Notes: generated from the letters alone by a model not told the origin. A DNA stretch of 64,000 nt from Streptomyces xantholiticus (GCF_014651015.1 NZ_BMWB01000002.1:62001-126000); one strand, 5' to 3'; shown: positions 25,945 to 35,833, numbered from the stretch's first letter. Translations and numbers: made by a program.

Positions 25945-26850
25945 GTGACCCCGATGCTCGACGGGCTCGGCGCGAAGCTGGCCGAGAAATGGCTGTCCAC
26001 TGTGGCCGCGCCCGGCCTGTTCTTCGTCGGGGCCGCCGTCTCCACCGTGGCCCTGGGCCATGACTCCGCCCTCGACTGGCGTGCCCTGCGTCGGCAGGTG
26101 AGGCACTGGGCGACAGCGATGTCGGGGTGGTCCACTGTCGGTCAGCTCACCGCCGTCGCGTTGGCCGTCCTCGCCGCCGTCGCCGTCGGAACCCTTGTCC
26201 GGGCGTGCGCCACGGGTGCCGAACGGATCTGGGCCGGGGACTGGCCGGGACCTGCTCGCCTCCTGGCCCGGCGACTCACCACGCACCGCACCTCACGCTG
26301 GAGGCGCATCGACGCTGCCATCCGAACGTGCCGCTCCGAGGCCCCGGCGCGGGGCCGCTCGCCGGCTCTGTGGCAGGAGATCGACGAGCACACCGCGCGC
26401 CGGGACCGCATCGCCAAGGCCGAGCCCAGCCGCCCCACTCACATCGGCGACCAGTTCGCAGCCCTGGACGCCCGCGTGCGCCACCAGTACGGCATCGACC
26501 TGGCCTGCTGCTGGTCCCAGTTGTGGCTGGTGCTGCCGGACGACGTCAGGACGGAACTGCGCGCCTCGCGGGCCCGCTTCGACGCTGCGCTGACCCTGTT
26601 CATGTGGGCGGCCTGTTACGCCGTGCTCGGCTGCTTCTGGTGGCCCGCGGCCGTGGGTGCCGCCGTGGCCATGGCCGTGTCGTGGCGGCGCGGTCGGCGG
26701 GCCGCGGAGTTGCACGCCGAGTTGGCGGAGGCAGCGGTGGACGTCCACCTCAGGAGACTGGTGGACGAACTCGGCCTCGGTCCGATCGACGCCCTGCCTG
26801 ATCCTCGGATCGGACGTGCCATCAACCGCATCGCCCGCAAGGCGGCCTGA
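25945..26850 (+). CDS. Four-helix membrane protein of the CHAT operon
   Basis: A 301-residue membrane protein. Hydrophobic segments lie near 20-38, 65-88, and a pair near 212-247 (FMWAACYAVLGCFWWPAAVG and AAVAMAV). A large charged loop of about 120 residues separates the second and third helices. It begins with GTG five bases after the previous stop, with GGAGG just inside that gene, so it is coupled. In such modules a membrane protein could be the target cleaved by the protease or a pore former; nothing in the sequence proves either. No homology that I can name. Confidence 0.75.
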   Translation: MTPMLDGLGAKLAEKWLSTVAAPGLFFVGAAVSTVALGHDSALDWRALRRQVRHWATAMSGWSTVGQLTAVALAVLAAVAVGTLVRACATGAERIWAGDWPGPARLLARRLTTHRTSRWRRIDAAIRTCRSEAPARGRSPALWQEIDEHTARRDRIAKAEPSRPTHIGDQFAALDARVRHQYGIDLACCWSQLWLVLPDDVRTELRASRARFDAALTLFMWAACYAVLGCFWWPAAVGAAVAMAVSWRRGRRAAELHAELAEAAVDVHLRRLVDELGLGPIDALPDPRIGRAINRIARKAA

Positions 26851-26939
26851 ACCACCGGCAAAGCCGACAGCTGGACCGATGAATCGAAGCTGTCGATCTG
26901 CCTGCGCTGCGCGGACGGCGGGTACCGGCATGGCCAAAG

Positions 26940-27543
26940 GAACAGCCTGACCGGCTCGTGGTTCCGCATCTCCGCGCAGATCGTCGAGATCGCCTACCGG
27001 ATGTACGACGAGGCCCCGAAGCAGGACAGCGTGCGCACCGTCACGCTCGACGCTCAGACACGCGGGCTGTGGGCCGCGTGGCGAGAGACCCAGGAACAGG
27101 AGCGGCAGCAGTGGTCCGGTGAGAAAGCATGGGTTGAGAGCAACCGGGTCTGGACCCACGAGAACGGCGAACCACTCCAACCCCGACTGGATCAGTCGGC
27201 GGTTCAACCGGCTCGTCGAACTGTCCGGGCTTCCGCCGATCCGCCTGCACGACACCCGGCACCTGTCGGCGACGCTGGCGCTGCTCGGCAAGCGGACATC
27301 AAGGTCGTCCAGGAGCGCCTGGGGCACAGATCCCGCCAGATCACCTCGGACACGTACACGAGCGTCCTCCCGCAGCTCCTGACGGCTGAGGCGGAGTCCA
27401 CGAGCGCGGTCGTGTCCCGTTCGAAGAAGGCCGGTCCCCGGCGAGAGAAGCCGGCGCGACCGGACGTGCATCATGAGGCGCCCGGGACCGGTGGGGACGC
27501 CGAGGGCGATGAGCCGGAAGAAGGACTTTGTCCCGCCGCATGA
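26940..27543 (+). pseudogene. Tyrosine integrase remnant next to tRNA (right copy)
   Basis: The catalytic half of a tyrosine recombinase in shifted frames. It reads ISAQIVEIAYRMYDEAPKQD and ETQEQERQQWSGEKAW in one frame. After about 27178 another frame continues with WISRRFNRLVELSGLPPIRL and HDTRHLSATLALLGKR, containing the His-x-x-Arg box. After about 27288 the first frame resumes with DIKVVQERLGHRSRQITSDT and YTSVLPQLL, containing the LGH and the nucleophile Tyr. The N-terminal DNA-binding part is absent. Its position 126 bases from the 3' end of a tRNA gene is the standard arrangement of an element integrated at that tRNA. Confidence 0.85.
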
Positions 27544-27620
27544 CCAGCGTCCCAACATTGTCCCAACATGCGTGATTGCATGATCGGGACGGGCCGCCAA
27601 GACCCTGCTGCACTCCGGCG

Positions 27621-27670
27621 GACCAGCAAACATGCTGGTCAGAATGTTCCTTCACCACAAACCCGTGGTG
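27621..27670. repeat. Two hairpins abutting the tRNA 3' end
   Basis: GACCAGCA-AACA-TGCTGGTC (27621-27640) is a perfect 8-base hairpin, and CACCAC-AAACCC-GTGGTG (27653-27670) a 6-base one that runs into the tRNA end. They could terminate the tRNA transcript or be arm/core sites of the old integration event. Confidence 0.45.
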
Positions 27671-27742
27671 GGGCGGGTGGGACTCGAACCCACGGCCGAC
27701 GGATTATGAGTCCGCTGCTCTAACCGGCTGAGCTACCGCCCC
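27669..27742 (-). tRNA. tRNA with CAU anticodon (Ile2 or Met)
   Basis: The minus strand folds as a 74-base tRNA: acceptor GGGGCGG pairing with CCGCCCC and discriminator A, D-arm GCTCAGCCGGTTAGAGC, anticodon stem GCGGA/TCCGT with loop CTCATAA, and T-arm GTGGGTTCGAGTCCCAC. The anticodon is CAU, which is read as elongator Met, or as Ile if the C is modified to lysidine; I cannot decide between them. CCA is not encoded. The 3' end faces the integrase fragment. Confidence 0.9.
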
Positions 27743-27912
27743 TAACGGCGCGTCGCGCACATTTGTGCGCGCCGTCTGCCGCAGCATAGCCGGTCATACG
27801 ATCTCTTGCTTCGCATGGCCGGCGACGCTCGACCATGAGGACTGCGCTGCCACGCGCATGGTTCCGGATGTAGTCAGAACACATGAAAGTCGTACGAAGC
27901 GCACACAAAGAA

Positions 27913-27932
27913 GAGGGCCCCGTGAGGCCCTC
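27913..27932 (-). terminator. Terminator of the tRNA-Asn genes
   Basis: On the minus strand, ten bases after the first tRNA-Asn, GAGGGCC and GGCCCTC form a 7-base stem with a six-base loop, followed by TTCTTTGTGT. This is a good intrinsic terminator. Confidence 0.75.
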
Positions 27933-27941
27933 CTCCATCTG

Positions 27942-28014
27942 CTCCCCCGGCTGGACTCGAACCAGCAACCCTCCGGTTAACAGCCGAATGCTCTGCCAAT
28001 TGAGCTACAGGGGA
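27942..28014 (-). tRNA. tRNA-Asn (GUU), copy 1
   Basis: A 73-base cloverleaf on the minus strand: acceptor TCCCCTG with CGGGGGA and discriminator G, D-arm GCTCAATTGGCAGAGC, anticodon loop CTGTTAA (anticodon GUU), T-arm GCTGGTTCGAGTCCAGC. CCA is not encoded. A nearly identical copy lies five bases upstream in transcription order. Confidence 0.95.
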
Positions 28015-28019
28015 TCGCG

Positions 28020-28092
28020 CTCCCCCGACTGGACTCGAACCAGTAACCTGCCGGTTAACAGCCGGCTGCTCTGCCAATTGAGCTACAGGGGA
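28020..28092 (-). tRNA. tRNA-Asn (GUU), copy 2
   Basis: A 73-base tRNA on the minus strand with the same acceptor, D-arm and anticodon loop (CTGTTAA, GUU) as copy 1. It differs from copy 1 mainly in the anticodon and T stems (AGCCGGCTG, ACTGGTTCGAGTCCAGT). The two are tandem with a five-base gap and surely share one transcript. Confidence 0.95.
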
Positions 28093-28265
28093 TTGCTGCG
28101 TGTGCACCGAACGTACCTACCCGGGGCATCCCAGGGGGCGTGTGCTCGCTGCGACACATACATTAGCGCAAGCAGGGGGGTGCTCCGCCAATCGGTATGG
28201 CGCCGGGTGATCACAGCTCCCGACGGGTAGGCGGGCAGCACCGACGCAACGGAAGGGTGTCACCC

Positions 28266-28565
28266 ATGCGGTACAAGCTCACGTTCGTCGCCGGACTGGC
28301 CATCGGCTTCGTGCTCGGGACACGGGCCGGGCGCGAGCGCTACGAACAGCTCAAGAAGTCCGCGCGACAGATCTCGCAGAACCCGGCGGTCCGCAACGTC
28401 GCCGAATCCGCCGCCACGAGCGGCCGCGAGGCGGCGAGCAAGGCCTATCACGCGGTCAGCGACAAGGTCGGCGACCGGGTGCCCGAGTCCGTGGCGGGCC
28501 GGGTGCGGGCGCTCAGGGAGCGGGGCTCGGGGGTGGAGGACGACTGGGGAACCAGCAACACCTGA
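28266..28565 (+). CDS. YtxH-like membrane-anchored small protein
   Basis: A 99-residue protein. It begins MRYKLTFVAGLAIGFVLGTR, a short membrane helix with a glycine-rich face ending at the AGRERYEQLK motif typical of YtxH-domain proteins. An amphipathic helical part with Ala/Lys repeats follows, then an acidic tail. ATG at 28266 has GGAAGGG eight bases upstream. These proteins are widespread in actinobacteria and firmicutes; a general-stress or envelope role is proposed without firm evidence. It stands alone before the FGGY kinase. Confidence 0.85.
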   Translation: MRYKLTFVAGLAIGFVLGTRAGRERYEQLKKSARQISQNPAVRNVAESAATSGREAASKAYHAVSDKVGDRVPESVAGRVRALRERGSGVEDDWGTSNT

Positions 28566-28629
28566 GGCGGCCGGTCCCCCTGTGCACGCACGACGTCACC
28601 AGCGCCCCGCGTACGGCAGAATTCCGGTC

Positions 28630-30075
28630 ATGGGGATAGTCGCCGGGTTGGACAGTTCGTCTGGGTTCACGCGCATCGTCGTCTGCGACGCGGACACGGG
28701 AGCGCTACTGCGCCAGGGGTATGCGCCGCACCCCGTCGAGCCCAAGGCCACCGAGATCGATCCACAGGCGTGGCTGCTCTCCCTCGGCGATGCGGCCACG
28801 GGCGGTCTGCTGGAGGGCGTGCAGGCCATCGGCGTGTCCGCGCAGCAGCACGGCCTGATCACGCTGGACGCGCAGGACTGTCTGGTACGCCCCGCGCTGC
28901 TCGGCAACGACAGACGCGCTCAGGTCGCCGCCGCCGACCTCATCGACGCGCTCGGCGGTCGGCAGGCCTGGGCGGAGGCGGTCGGTTCCGTACCGCAGTC
29001 CGGGCAGCCGGTGGCGAAGCTCCGCTGGCTCGCCCGCGCGGAACCGGAGGCGGCTCGCCGGGTCGCCGCCGTCATGCAGCCGCACGACTGGCTGGTGTGG
29101 CAACTGCTGGGCCGGCCCTCCCGCAAGACCACGGACCGCGGCGGCGCCTCCGGTACCGGCTACTGGTCGGCGGGCACCGGGGCGTACCGCCCGGATCTCG
29201 TGGAGCTGGCGCTGGGGCAGCAGTGCGTGCTGCCCGACGTGCTCGGCCCGGCGGAGGCCGCCGGCACCACACCCGAAGGACTGCTGATCTCGGCGGGCAC
29301 CGGCGAGACCATGGCGGCCGCCTTCGGCCTCGGGGTGTCCGTCGGGGACGCTGTGGTGTCCCTGGGGGCGTCCGGTTCCGTGATGGCCGTGCACCACGAG
29401 GCGCTGCCCGACCCCAGCGGGATGATCACATCGTTCGCCGACGCGACCGGGATGCATCTGCCGGTCGTGCACACGCTCAACGCCGTGCGCGCGCTGCGCG
29501 GCAGCGCCGAGCTGCTGGGCGTCGCCGACCTCCATGAGCTCTCCGCGCTGGCGATGAAGTCGACGCCCGGCTCGTCCGGGCTGGTGCTGCTGCCGTACCT
29601 GGAGGGCGAGCGGACCCCGGAGCTGCCGCACACCGCGGGAACGTTGACCGGACTGCGGCGTGAGTCGATGAAGCCGGAGCATCTGGCGCGGGCATCGTTC
29701 GAAGGCATGCTCTGCTCGCTCGCGGACGCCATGGACGTGCTGCGCGGGCGCGGCGTGGAGGTGCGCAGGGTGTTCCTGCTCGGCGCGGCCGCCGAGCTCC
29801 CCGCCGTACAGGCGATCGCGCCAACGATCTTCGGGGCGCAGGTCGTCGTGCCGCAGCCGGCGGACTACACGGCGCTCGGCGCGGCCAGGCAGGCGGCGTG
29901 GGCGCTGGGTACCGCGCAGGGCACGCTGACCCCGCAGGCACCGCCTGCCTGGCAGGGTGCGGCGGCGCAGGTGCTCGAGCCGGGCGCCGAGCTGGCGGTC
30001 GGTCAGGCGGTGCGTCAGCAGTACGGCGCGACGCGGGACCAGGTCCATCCGGGGGCGTTCGCCACCGCCCCGTGA
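28630..30075 (+). CDS. FGGY-family carbohydrate kinase (xylulokinase-like)
   Basis: A 481-residue sugar kinase of the FGGY family. It starts MGIVAGLDSSSGFTRIVVCD, a variant of the ATPase-fold phosphate motif. It then shows IGVSAQQHGLITLD (as in xylulokinases), GNDRRA, VMQPHDWLVWQL, the second-domain motif SLGASGSVMAV and LLPYLEGERTPELP. Xylulokinase phosphorylates D-xylulose, but substrate assignment is an inference and no xylose isomerase lies nearby. ATG at 28630 was preferred to a GTG at 28582 because homology starts there. There is no clear ribosome site, so it could be nearly leaderless. Confidence 0.85.
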   Translation: MGIVAGLDSSSGFTRIVVCDADTGALLRQGYAPHPVEPKATEIDPQAWLLSLGDAATGGLLEGVQAIGVSAQQHGLITLDAQDCLVRPALLGNDRRAQVAAADLIDALGGRQAWAEAVGSVPQSGQPVAKLRWLARAEPEAARRVAAVMQPHDWLVWQLLGRPSRKTTDRGGASGTGYWSAGTGAYRPDLVELALGQQCVLPDVLGPAEAAGTTPEGLLISAGTGETMAAAFGLGVSVGDAVVSLGASGSVMAVHHEALPDPSGMITSFADATGMHLPVVHTLNAVRALRGSAELLGVADLHELSALAMKSTPGSSGLVLLPYLEGERTPELPHTAGTLTGLRRESMKPEHLARASFEGMLCSLADAMDVLRGRGVEVRRVFLLGAAAELPAVQAIAPTIFGAQVVVPQPADYTALGAARQAAWALGTAQGTLTPQAPPAWQGAAAQVLEPGAELAVGQAVRQQYGATRDQVHPGAFATAP

Positions 30076-30194
30076 GGACCGGAAGTCGTACAAGCTGTTC
30101 TTGACCCGTGTTTGGGGAAAACCCTTCGGCTTTTGCAGACCGGGTGTCGGAAGATGGGGTGACCCCCGATCTTGCCGAGCCCGAGAGACAGCGC

Positions 30195-31928
30195 GTGCTG
30201 ATACGACTGCTGCGGACCTATCTCAGTCCGTACAAGAAACCCATTGGCCTCCTGGTGGCGCTGCAACTGCTGCAGACCAGCGCCACCCTCTATCTCCCCA
30301 CCCTGAACGCCGACATCATCGACAACGGTGTCGTCACGGGCGACACGGGGCACATCCTCGCGCTCGGCGCCCTGATGATCGGCGTCAGTCTCGTCCAGGT
30401 GCTCTGCAACATCGGAGCCGTGTTCTACGGTGCTCGGACGGCGTCCGCGCTCGGCCGCGACGTCCGGGCGGACGTCTTCGGCCGCGTGCAGAGCTTCTCC
30501 GCCCGTGAGGTCGGCCATTTCGGGGCGCCGTCGCTCATCACCCGCACCACCAACGACGTCCAGCAGGTCCAGATGCTGGTGCTGATGGCGTTCACGCTGA
30601 TGGTGTCGGCGCCGATCATGTGCGTCGGGGGCATCGTCATGGCGCTCGGTCAGGACGTGCCGCTGTCGGCGGTGCTGCTGGCGGTCGTGCCGGTGCTCGG
30701 CATCTGCGTCTCGCTGATCGTGAAGAAGATGCGGCCGCTGTTCCGCACCATGCAGGAGCGGCTCGACACGGTGAACCGCGTGCTGCGCGAGCAGATCACC
30801 GGCAACCGCGTGATCCGTGCCTTCGTGCGGGACGAGTACGAGAAGGGGCGCTTCCGAGAGGCGAACGAAGAGCTGACCGATGTGTCGCTGTCCACGGGCC
30901 GGCTGATGGCGCTGATGTTCCCGACCGTGATGACGGTGGTGAACGTCTCCTCCGTCGCCGTCGTGTGGTTCGGCGCGCACCGCATCGACAGCGGCGCCAT
31001 TCAGATCGGTGCCCTCACCGCGTTCCTCGCGTATCTGATGCAGATCGTGATGGCCGTGATGATGGCCACCTTCATGTTCATGATGGTGCCGCGCGCCGAA
31101 GTGTGCGCCGAGCGCATCCAGGAGGTGCTGGACACCGACTCGAGCGTGGTGCCGCCGCTCGCCCCGGTGACGGAGCTGCGCAGCCGCGGGCAGCTCGAGG
31201 TGCGGGGCGTCGACTTCCGTTATCCGGGGGCGGAGGAGTCGGTGCTGCGCGGCATCGACCTGGTGGCGCGCCCGGGTGAGACGACCGCCATCATCGGCTC
31301 GACGGGCAGCGGCAAGTCGACGCTGCTCGGTCTGGTGCCCCGGCTGTTCGACGTGACGGGCGGCGAGGTGCTCGTCGACGGGGTCGATGTACGTGAGCTG
31401 GACCCGGCGACGATGGCGAGGATCGTGGGCCTGGTGCCGCAGAAGCCGTACCTCTTCTCGGGGACCGTGGCGACCAATCTGCGCTACGGGAAGCCCGACG
31501 CCGGGGACGAAGAGCTGTGGCAGGCGCTCGAGGTGGCGCAGGCGGCCGACTTCGTACGGGGACTCGAGGCCGGGCTGAACGCGCCCATCGCCCAGGGCGG
31601 CACCAACGTCTCCGGAGGGCAACGCCAGCGGCTCGCCATCGCGAGGACGCTGGTGCAGCGGCCGGAGATCTATCTGTTCGACGATTCGTTCTCCGCGCTG
31701 GACTACGCCACGGACGCGGCGCTGCGCGGGGCGCTGGCCCGCGAGACCGCGGAGGCGACCGTGGTCATCGTCGCCCAGCGGGTGTCGACCATCCGTGACG
31801 CGGACCGGATCGTGGTCCTGGACGAGGGCAGGGTCGTGGGGGCGGGCAGCCATCAGGAACTGATGCAGAGCAATGAGACGTACCGAGAGATCGTGCTCTC
31901 GCAGCTGACGGAGGCTGAGGCCGCATGA
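30195..31928 (+). CDS. ABC exporter half-transporter, degenerate-site subunit
   Basis: A membrane-fused ABC protein of about 577 residues: six membrane helices (residues 1-300), then the nucleotide-binding domain with Walker A GSTGSGKST near 367-375, signature VSGGQRQRL near 472 and Walker B IYLFDDSFSALD near 492. The residue after the Walker B Asp is Asp instead of the catalytic Glu, marking the degenerate site of a heterodimeric exporter. Its partner follows with an ATGA overlap. I chose GTG at 30195 because the conserved sequence starts there; in-frame GTGs at 30159 (with GGAAG) and 30108 are possible. The pair probably exports drugs or lipids; substrate unknown. Confidence 0.9.
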   Translation: MLIRLLRTYLSPYKKPIGLLVALQLLQTSATLYLPTLNADIIDNGVVTGDTGHILALGALMIGVSLVQVLCNIGAVFYGARTASALGRDVRADVFGRVQSFSAREVGHFGAPSLITRTTNDVQQVQMLVLMAFTLMVSAPIMCVGGIVMALGQDVPLSAVLLAVVPVLGICVSLIVKKMRPLFRTMQERLDTVNRVLREQITGNRVIRAFVRDEYEKGRFREANEELTDVSLSTGRLMALMFPTVMTVVNVSSVAVVWFGAHRIDSGAIQIGALTAFLAYLMQIVMAVMMATFMFMMVPRAEVCAERIQEVLDTDSSVVPPLAPVTELRSRGQLEVRGVDFRYPGAEESVLRGIDLVARPGETTAIIGSTGSGKSTLLGLVPRLFDVTGGEVLVDGVDVRELDPATMARIVGLVPQKPYLFSGTVATNLRYGKPDAGDEELWQALEVAQAADFVRGLEAGLNAPIAQGGTNVSGGQRQRLAIARTLVQRPEIYLFDDSFSALDYATDAALRGALARETAEATVVIVAQRVSTIRDADRIVVLDEGRVVGAGSHQELMQSNETYREIVLSQLTEAEAA

Positions 31929-33847
31929 GCGGGCCGGGTGGACGCATGATGATGGGCCCCGTCGAGAGGTCGATGGACTTCAGGGGCTCGGGCAAGCGGC
32001 TGCTCCGGCAGCTCGCGCCGGAGCGGGCGACCCTGTGGGTGATGCTCGCCGCCGGTGTGCTGAGCGTCGCCTTCGCGGTGGTCGGCCCGAAGATCCTCGG
32101 CCGGGCCACCGACCTGGTCTTCGCCGGGGTCGTCGGCCGGGAGATGCCGGACGGAACCTCCAAGGAGCAGGCCGTGGAGGGTCTGCGGCGGAGCGGCGAC
32201 GAGGGCATGGCCGACATGCTCTCCGGGGTGGACTTCGTCCCGGGCGACGGAATCGACTTCACCGCCGTGGGCGACGTCCTGCTGCTGGCACTGGCCGTGT
32301 ACGTGGCGGCCGGGCTGACGATGCTGGTGGCGACCCGCCTCTCGATCAAGGTGATCAACCGGACCGTGTACCGGATGCGCGAGGACGTGCAGGCCAAGCT
32401 GTCGCGACTGCCGCTGTCGTACTTCGACAAGGCGAAGCGCGGTGAGGTGCTCAGCCGGGCCACCAACGACATCGACAACATCTCGCAGACCCTGCAGCAG
32501 ACCATGGGTCAGATGATCAACTCGCTGCTGACCATCGTCGGCGTGCTGGTGATGATGTTCTGGATCTCGCCGCTGCTGGCGCTGGTGGCGCTGGTGACGG
32601 TGCCGGTGTCGGTGTTCGTGGCGGCGAAGGTCGGCAAGCGGTCGCAGCCGCAGTTCGTGGCGCAGTGGAAGTCGACGGGCACGCTCAACGCACACATCGA
32701 GGAGATGTACACCGGGCACTCGCTGGTGAAGGTCTTCGGCCGGCAGGAGGAGTCGGCGAAGGCGTTCGCCGAGCAGAACGAGGTGCTGTACGAGGCCGGG
32801 TTCAAGGCCCAGTTCAACAGCGGCATGATGCAGCCTCTGATGTTCTTCATCTCCAACCTCAACTACGTGCTGGTGGCGGTCGTCGGAGGTCTTCGGGTCG
32901 CGTCCGGTTCGCTGTCGATCGGTGACGTGCAGGCGTTCGTCCAGTACTCGCGGCAGTTCTCGATGCCGCTGACCCAGGTCGCCTCGATGGCGAACCTGGT
33001 GCAGTCGGGTGTCGCCTCCGCGGAGCGGATCTTCGAACTCCTCGACGCGGAGGAGCAGGAGGCGGAGGCGCCGTCCGCGGAGCGGCTCGAGCGGCCGCGG
33101 GGGCGGGTGTCGCTGGAGCAGGTCTCCTTCCGCTACGAGCCGGACAAGCCGCTCATCGAGGACCTGTCGCTGACCGTGGAACCCGGCCACACGGTCGCCA
33201 TCGTCGGCCCGACCGGCGCGGGCAAGACCACGCTGGTCAACCTGCTGATGCGGTTCTACGAGGTGACCGGCGGCCGGATCGCCCTCGACGGTGTCGACAT
33301 CGCGAAGATGTCCCGGGAGGACCTGCGCGCCGGCATAGGCATGGTGCTGCAGGACACCTGGTTGTTCGGCGGCACGATCGCGGACAACATCGCGTACGGC
33401 GCGTCGCGCGAGGTCACGCGCGAGGAGATCGAGGACGCGGCGAGGGCCGCGCACGCGGACCGCTTCATCCGCACGCTGCCCGACGGGTACGACACCGTCA
33501 TCGACGACGAGGGTGCGGGCGTCAGCGCGGGCGAGAAGCAGCTGATCACGATCGCGCGGGCGTTCCTGTCCGACCCGGTGATCCTGGTGCTGGACGAGGC
33601 GACGAGCTCGGTCGACACCCGTACCGAGGTACTGATCCAGAAGGCGATGGCGCGGCTCGCCCACGGCCGCACGAGCTTCGTGATCGCGCACCGGCTCTCC
33701 ACGATCCGGGACGCGGACGTGATCCTCGTGATGGAGAACGGCTCCATCGTCGAACAGGGCACGCATGAGCGGCTGTTGGCGGCAGGGGGCGCATATGCGC
33801 GGCTGTACTCGGCGCAGTTCGCTGACGCGGTGGTGGAGGTGGAGTGA
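31925..33847 (+). CDS. ABC exporter half-transporter, catalytic subunit
   Basis: A 640-residue partner of the previous half-transporter. An N-terminal tail precedes six membrane helices; the second extracellular part includes an unusual insertion of about 60 residues between helices 1 and 2 (DLVFAGVVGREMPDGTS onward). Walker A GPTGAGKTT begins at 428, the signature is VSAGEKQLI near 533 and Walker B is ILVLDEATSSVD near 553 with the catalytic Glu intact. The signature departs from SGGQ, which matches heterodimers in which one composite site is weak. The ATGA overlap with the first gene ensures equal production. Located in the cytoplasmic membrane. Confidence 0.92.
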   Translation: MSGPGGRMMMGPVERSMDFRGSGKRLLRQLAPERATLWVMLAAGVLSVAFAVVGPKILGRATDLVFAGVVGREMPDGTSKEQAVEGLRRSGDEGMADMLSGVDFVPGDGIDFTAVGDVLLLALAVYVAAGLTMLVATRLSIKVINRTVYRMREDVQAKLSRLPLSYFDKAKRGEVLSRATNDIDNISQTLQQTMGQMINSLLTIVGVLVMMFWISPLLALVALVTVPVSVFVAAKVGKRSQPQFVAQWKSTGTLNAHIEEMYTGHSLVKVFGRQEESAKAFAEQNEVLYEAGFKAQFNSGMMQPLMFFISNLNYVLVAVVGGLRVASGSLSIGDVQAFVQYSRQFSMPLTQVASMANLVQSGVASAERIFELLDAEEQEAEAPSAERLERPRGRVSLEQVSFRYEPDKPLIEDLSLTVEPGHTVAIVGPTGAGKTTLVNLLMRFYEVTGGRIALDGVDIAKMSREDLRAGIGMVLQDTWLFGGTIADNIAYGASREVTREEIEDAARAAHADRFIRTLPDGYDTVIDDEGAGVSAGEKQLITIARAFLSDPVILVLDEATSSVDTRTEVLIQKAMARLAHGRTSFVIAHRLSTIRDADVILVMENGSIVEQGTHERLLAAGGAYARLYSAQFADAVVEVE

Positions 33848-33849
33848 CA

Positions 33850-33880
33850 GGTGGGGTCCTGTGGGGCCCCACCCGCCTTC
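33850..33880. terminator. Bidirectional terminator between ABC operon and hrdA
   Basis: GGTGGGG (33850-33856) and CCCCACC (33867-33873) form a stem three bases after the ABC stop; an overlapping perfect palindrome GTGGGGCCCCAC lies at 33861-33872. It separates convergent genes. Confidence 0.6.
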
Positions 33881-33940
33881 CTCCTGCGCCTGGCGGCGTG
33901 CGGAACAGCCTCGCCGGGCGGGGGCGGGCGCGACGTCCGG

Positions 33941-35047
<1,107 letters not shown>

Positions 35048-35218
35048 GGGGCGACCTCCAGGTGATCGCTGCCGGTCGGGGGGCCCTACGCACCGCCCAC
35101 CCAGTGTGGGGTACGACACATCACTGCCACGAGGGGCTTGCGACGACTTTTTGAGACCCGTGTGTGACCGGCCGGTTACTCGGATGCCTGTCGTACATGC
35201 GTCTGGAAGACTCTGCCG

Positions 35219-35833
35219 GTGCGTGAGAGCTGCGAGTACGAGACCCATGTGACAGTGCGCTGCGCCGGCGAGACCGGCGGCGACCGGCTCGACGCCTGGG
35301 CGGGTGCCGCGGGGCTGAAGGTGACTCACATCGTGCTGGCCCGGGGGCGGATGGTCCGGCAGCCGATGCTGACCTGGAAAGGCCGGGACGGCTTCGCCGC
35401 GCAGCGGGCCGCCGCGGAGGCGCTGGTGGCACGGCTGCGGGCGGACGGGTTCGATCCGGTGCGGGTGAAGATCGAATCGGTCCCGTGGGCGCCGGAGGTC
35501 CGGCCGGACGGGGACGGTTACTTCGAGCACCATCTCAAGCTGCTGCTGGACGAGGACTTCGACCGCGAGGCGCTGACCTCGCTCGCCGTGCGGCACGGGG
35601 CCCATCTGTCGTGGAACGCCCGCCGGGTGACGGCCAGGGGCCGCCAGGAGCGGTTCGTGACGCAGCGGTGCCGGGGGGTGCCGGTACAGGAGGCGGGACG
35701 GGCGTGCGACGCTCTTGTCGCCGAGTTGAAGGACGCGGGCCACGAAGTCCTCTCGGATGAGCGGGAGTTCGTGCTGTACGACAGTGATCTGTCGGTGGAC
35801 GACGGATGGATCGAGGAGGGGGCGGCACGGTGA
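35219..35833 (+). CDS. Hypothetical partner of the AbiEii-like nucleotidyltransferase
   Basis: A 204-residue cytoplasmic protein with no named domain that I recognise. Two regions look alike in pattern: [11 protein letters not shown] and [10 protein letters not shown] each open a segment of strand, helix and strand with a shared (K)IES / ARR core, hinting at an internal duplication. GTG at 35219 has GGAAG ten bases upstream. Its stop overlaps the GTG of the following nucleotidyltransferase gene (GTGA), which implies a functional pair. It could be the antitoxin-like or substrate-binding partner, but it does not resemble the AbiEi winged-helix antitoxin. Confidence 0.75.
   Translation: MRESCEYETHVTVRCAGETGGDRLDAWAGAAGLKVTHIVLARGRMVRQPMLTWKGRDGFAAQRAAAEALVARLRADGFDPVRVKIESVPWAPEVRPDGDGYFEHHLKLLLDEDFDREALTSLAVRHGAHLSWNARRVTARGRQERFVTQRCRGVPVQEAGRACDALVAELKDAGHEVLSDEREFVLYDSDLSVDDGWIEEGAAR

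Noticed and set aside
12935..27742. Biosynthetic gene cluster suggested by the ACP-like domain
   Set aside because: No ketosynthase, acyltransferase, condensation or adenylation domains are nearby, and the ACP-like domain lacks its serine.
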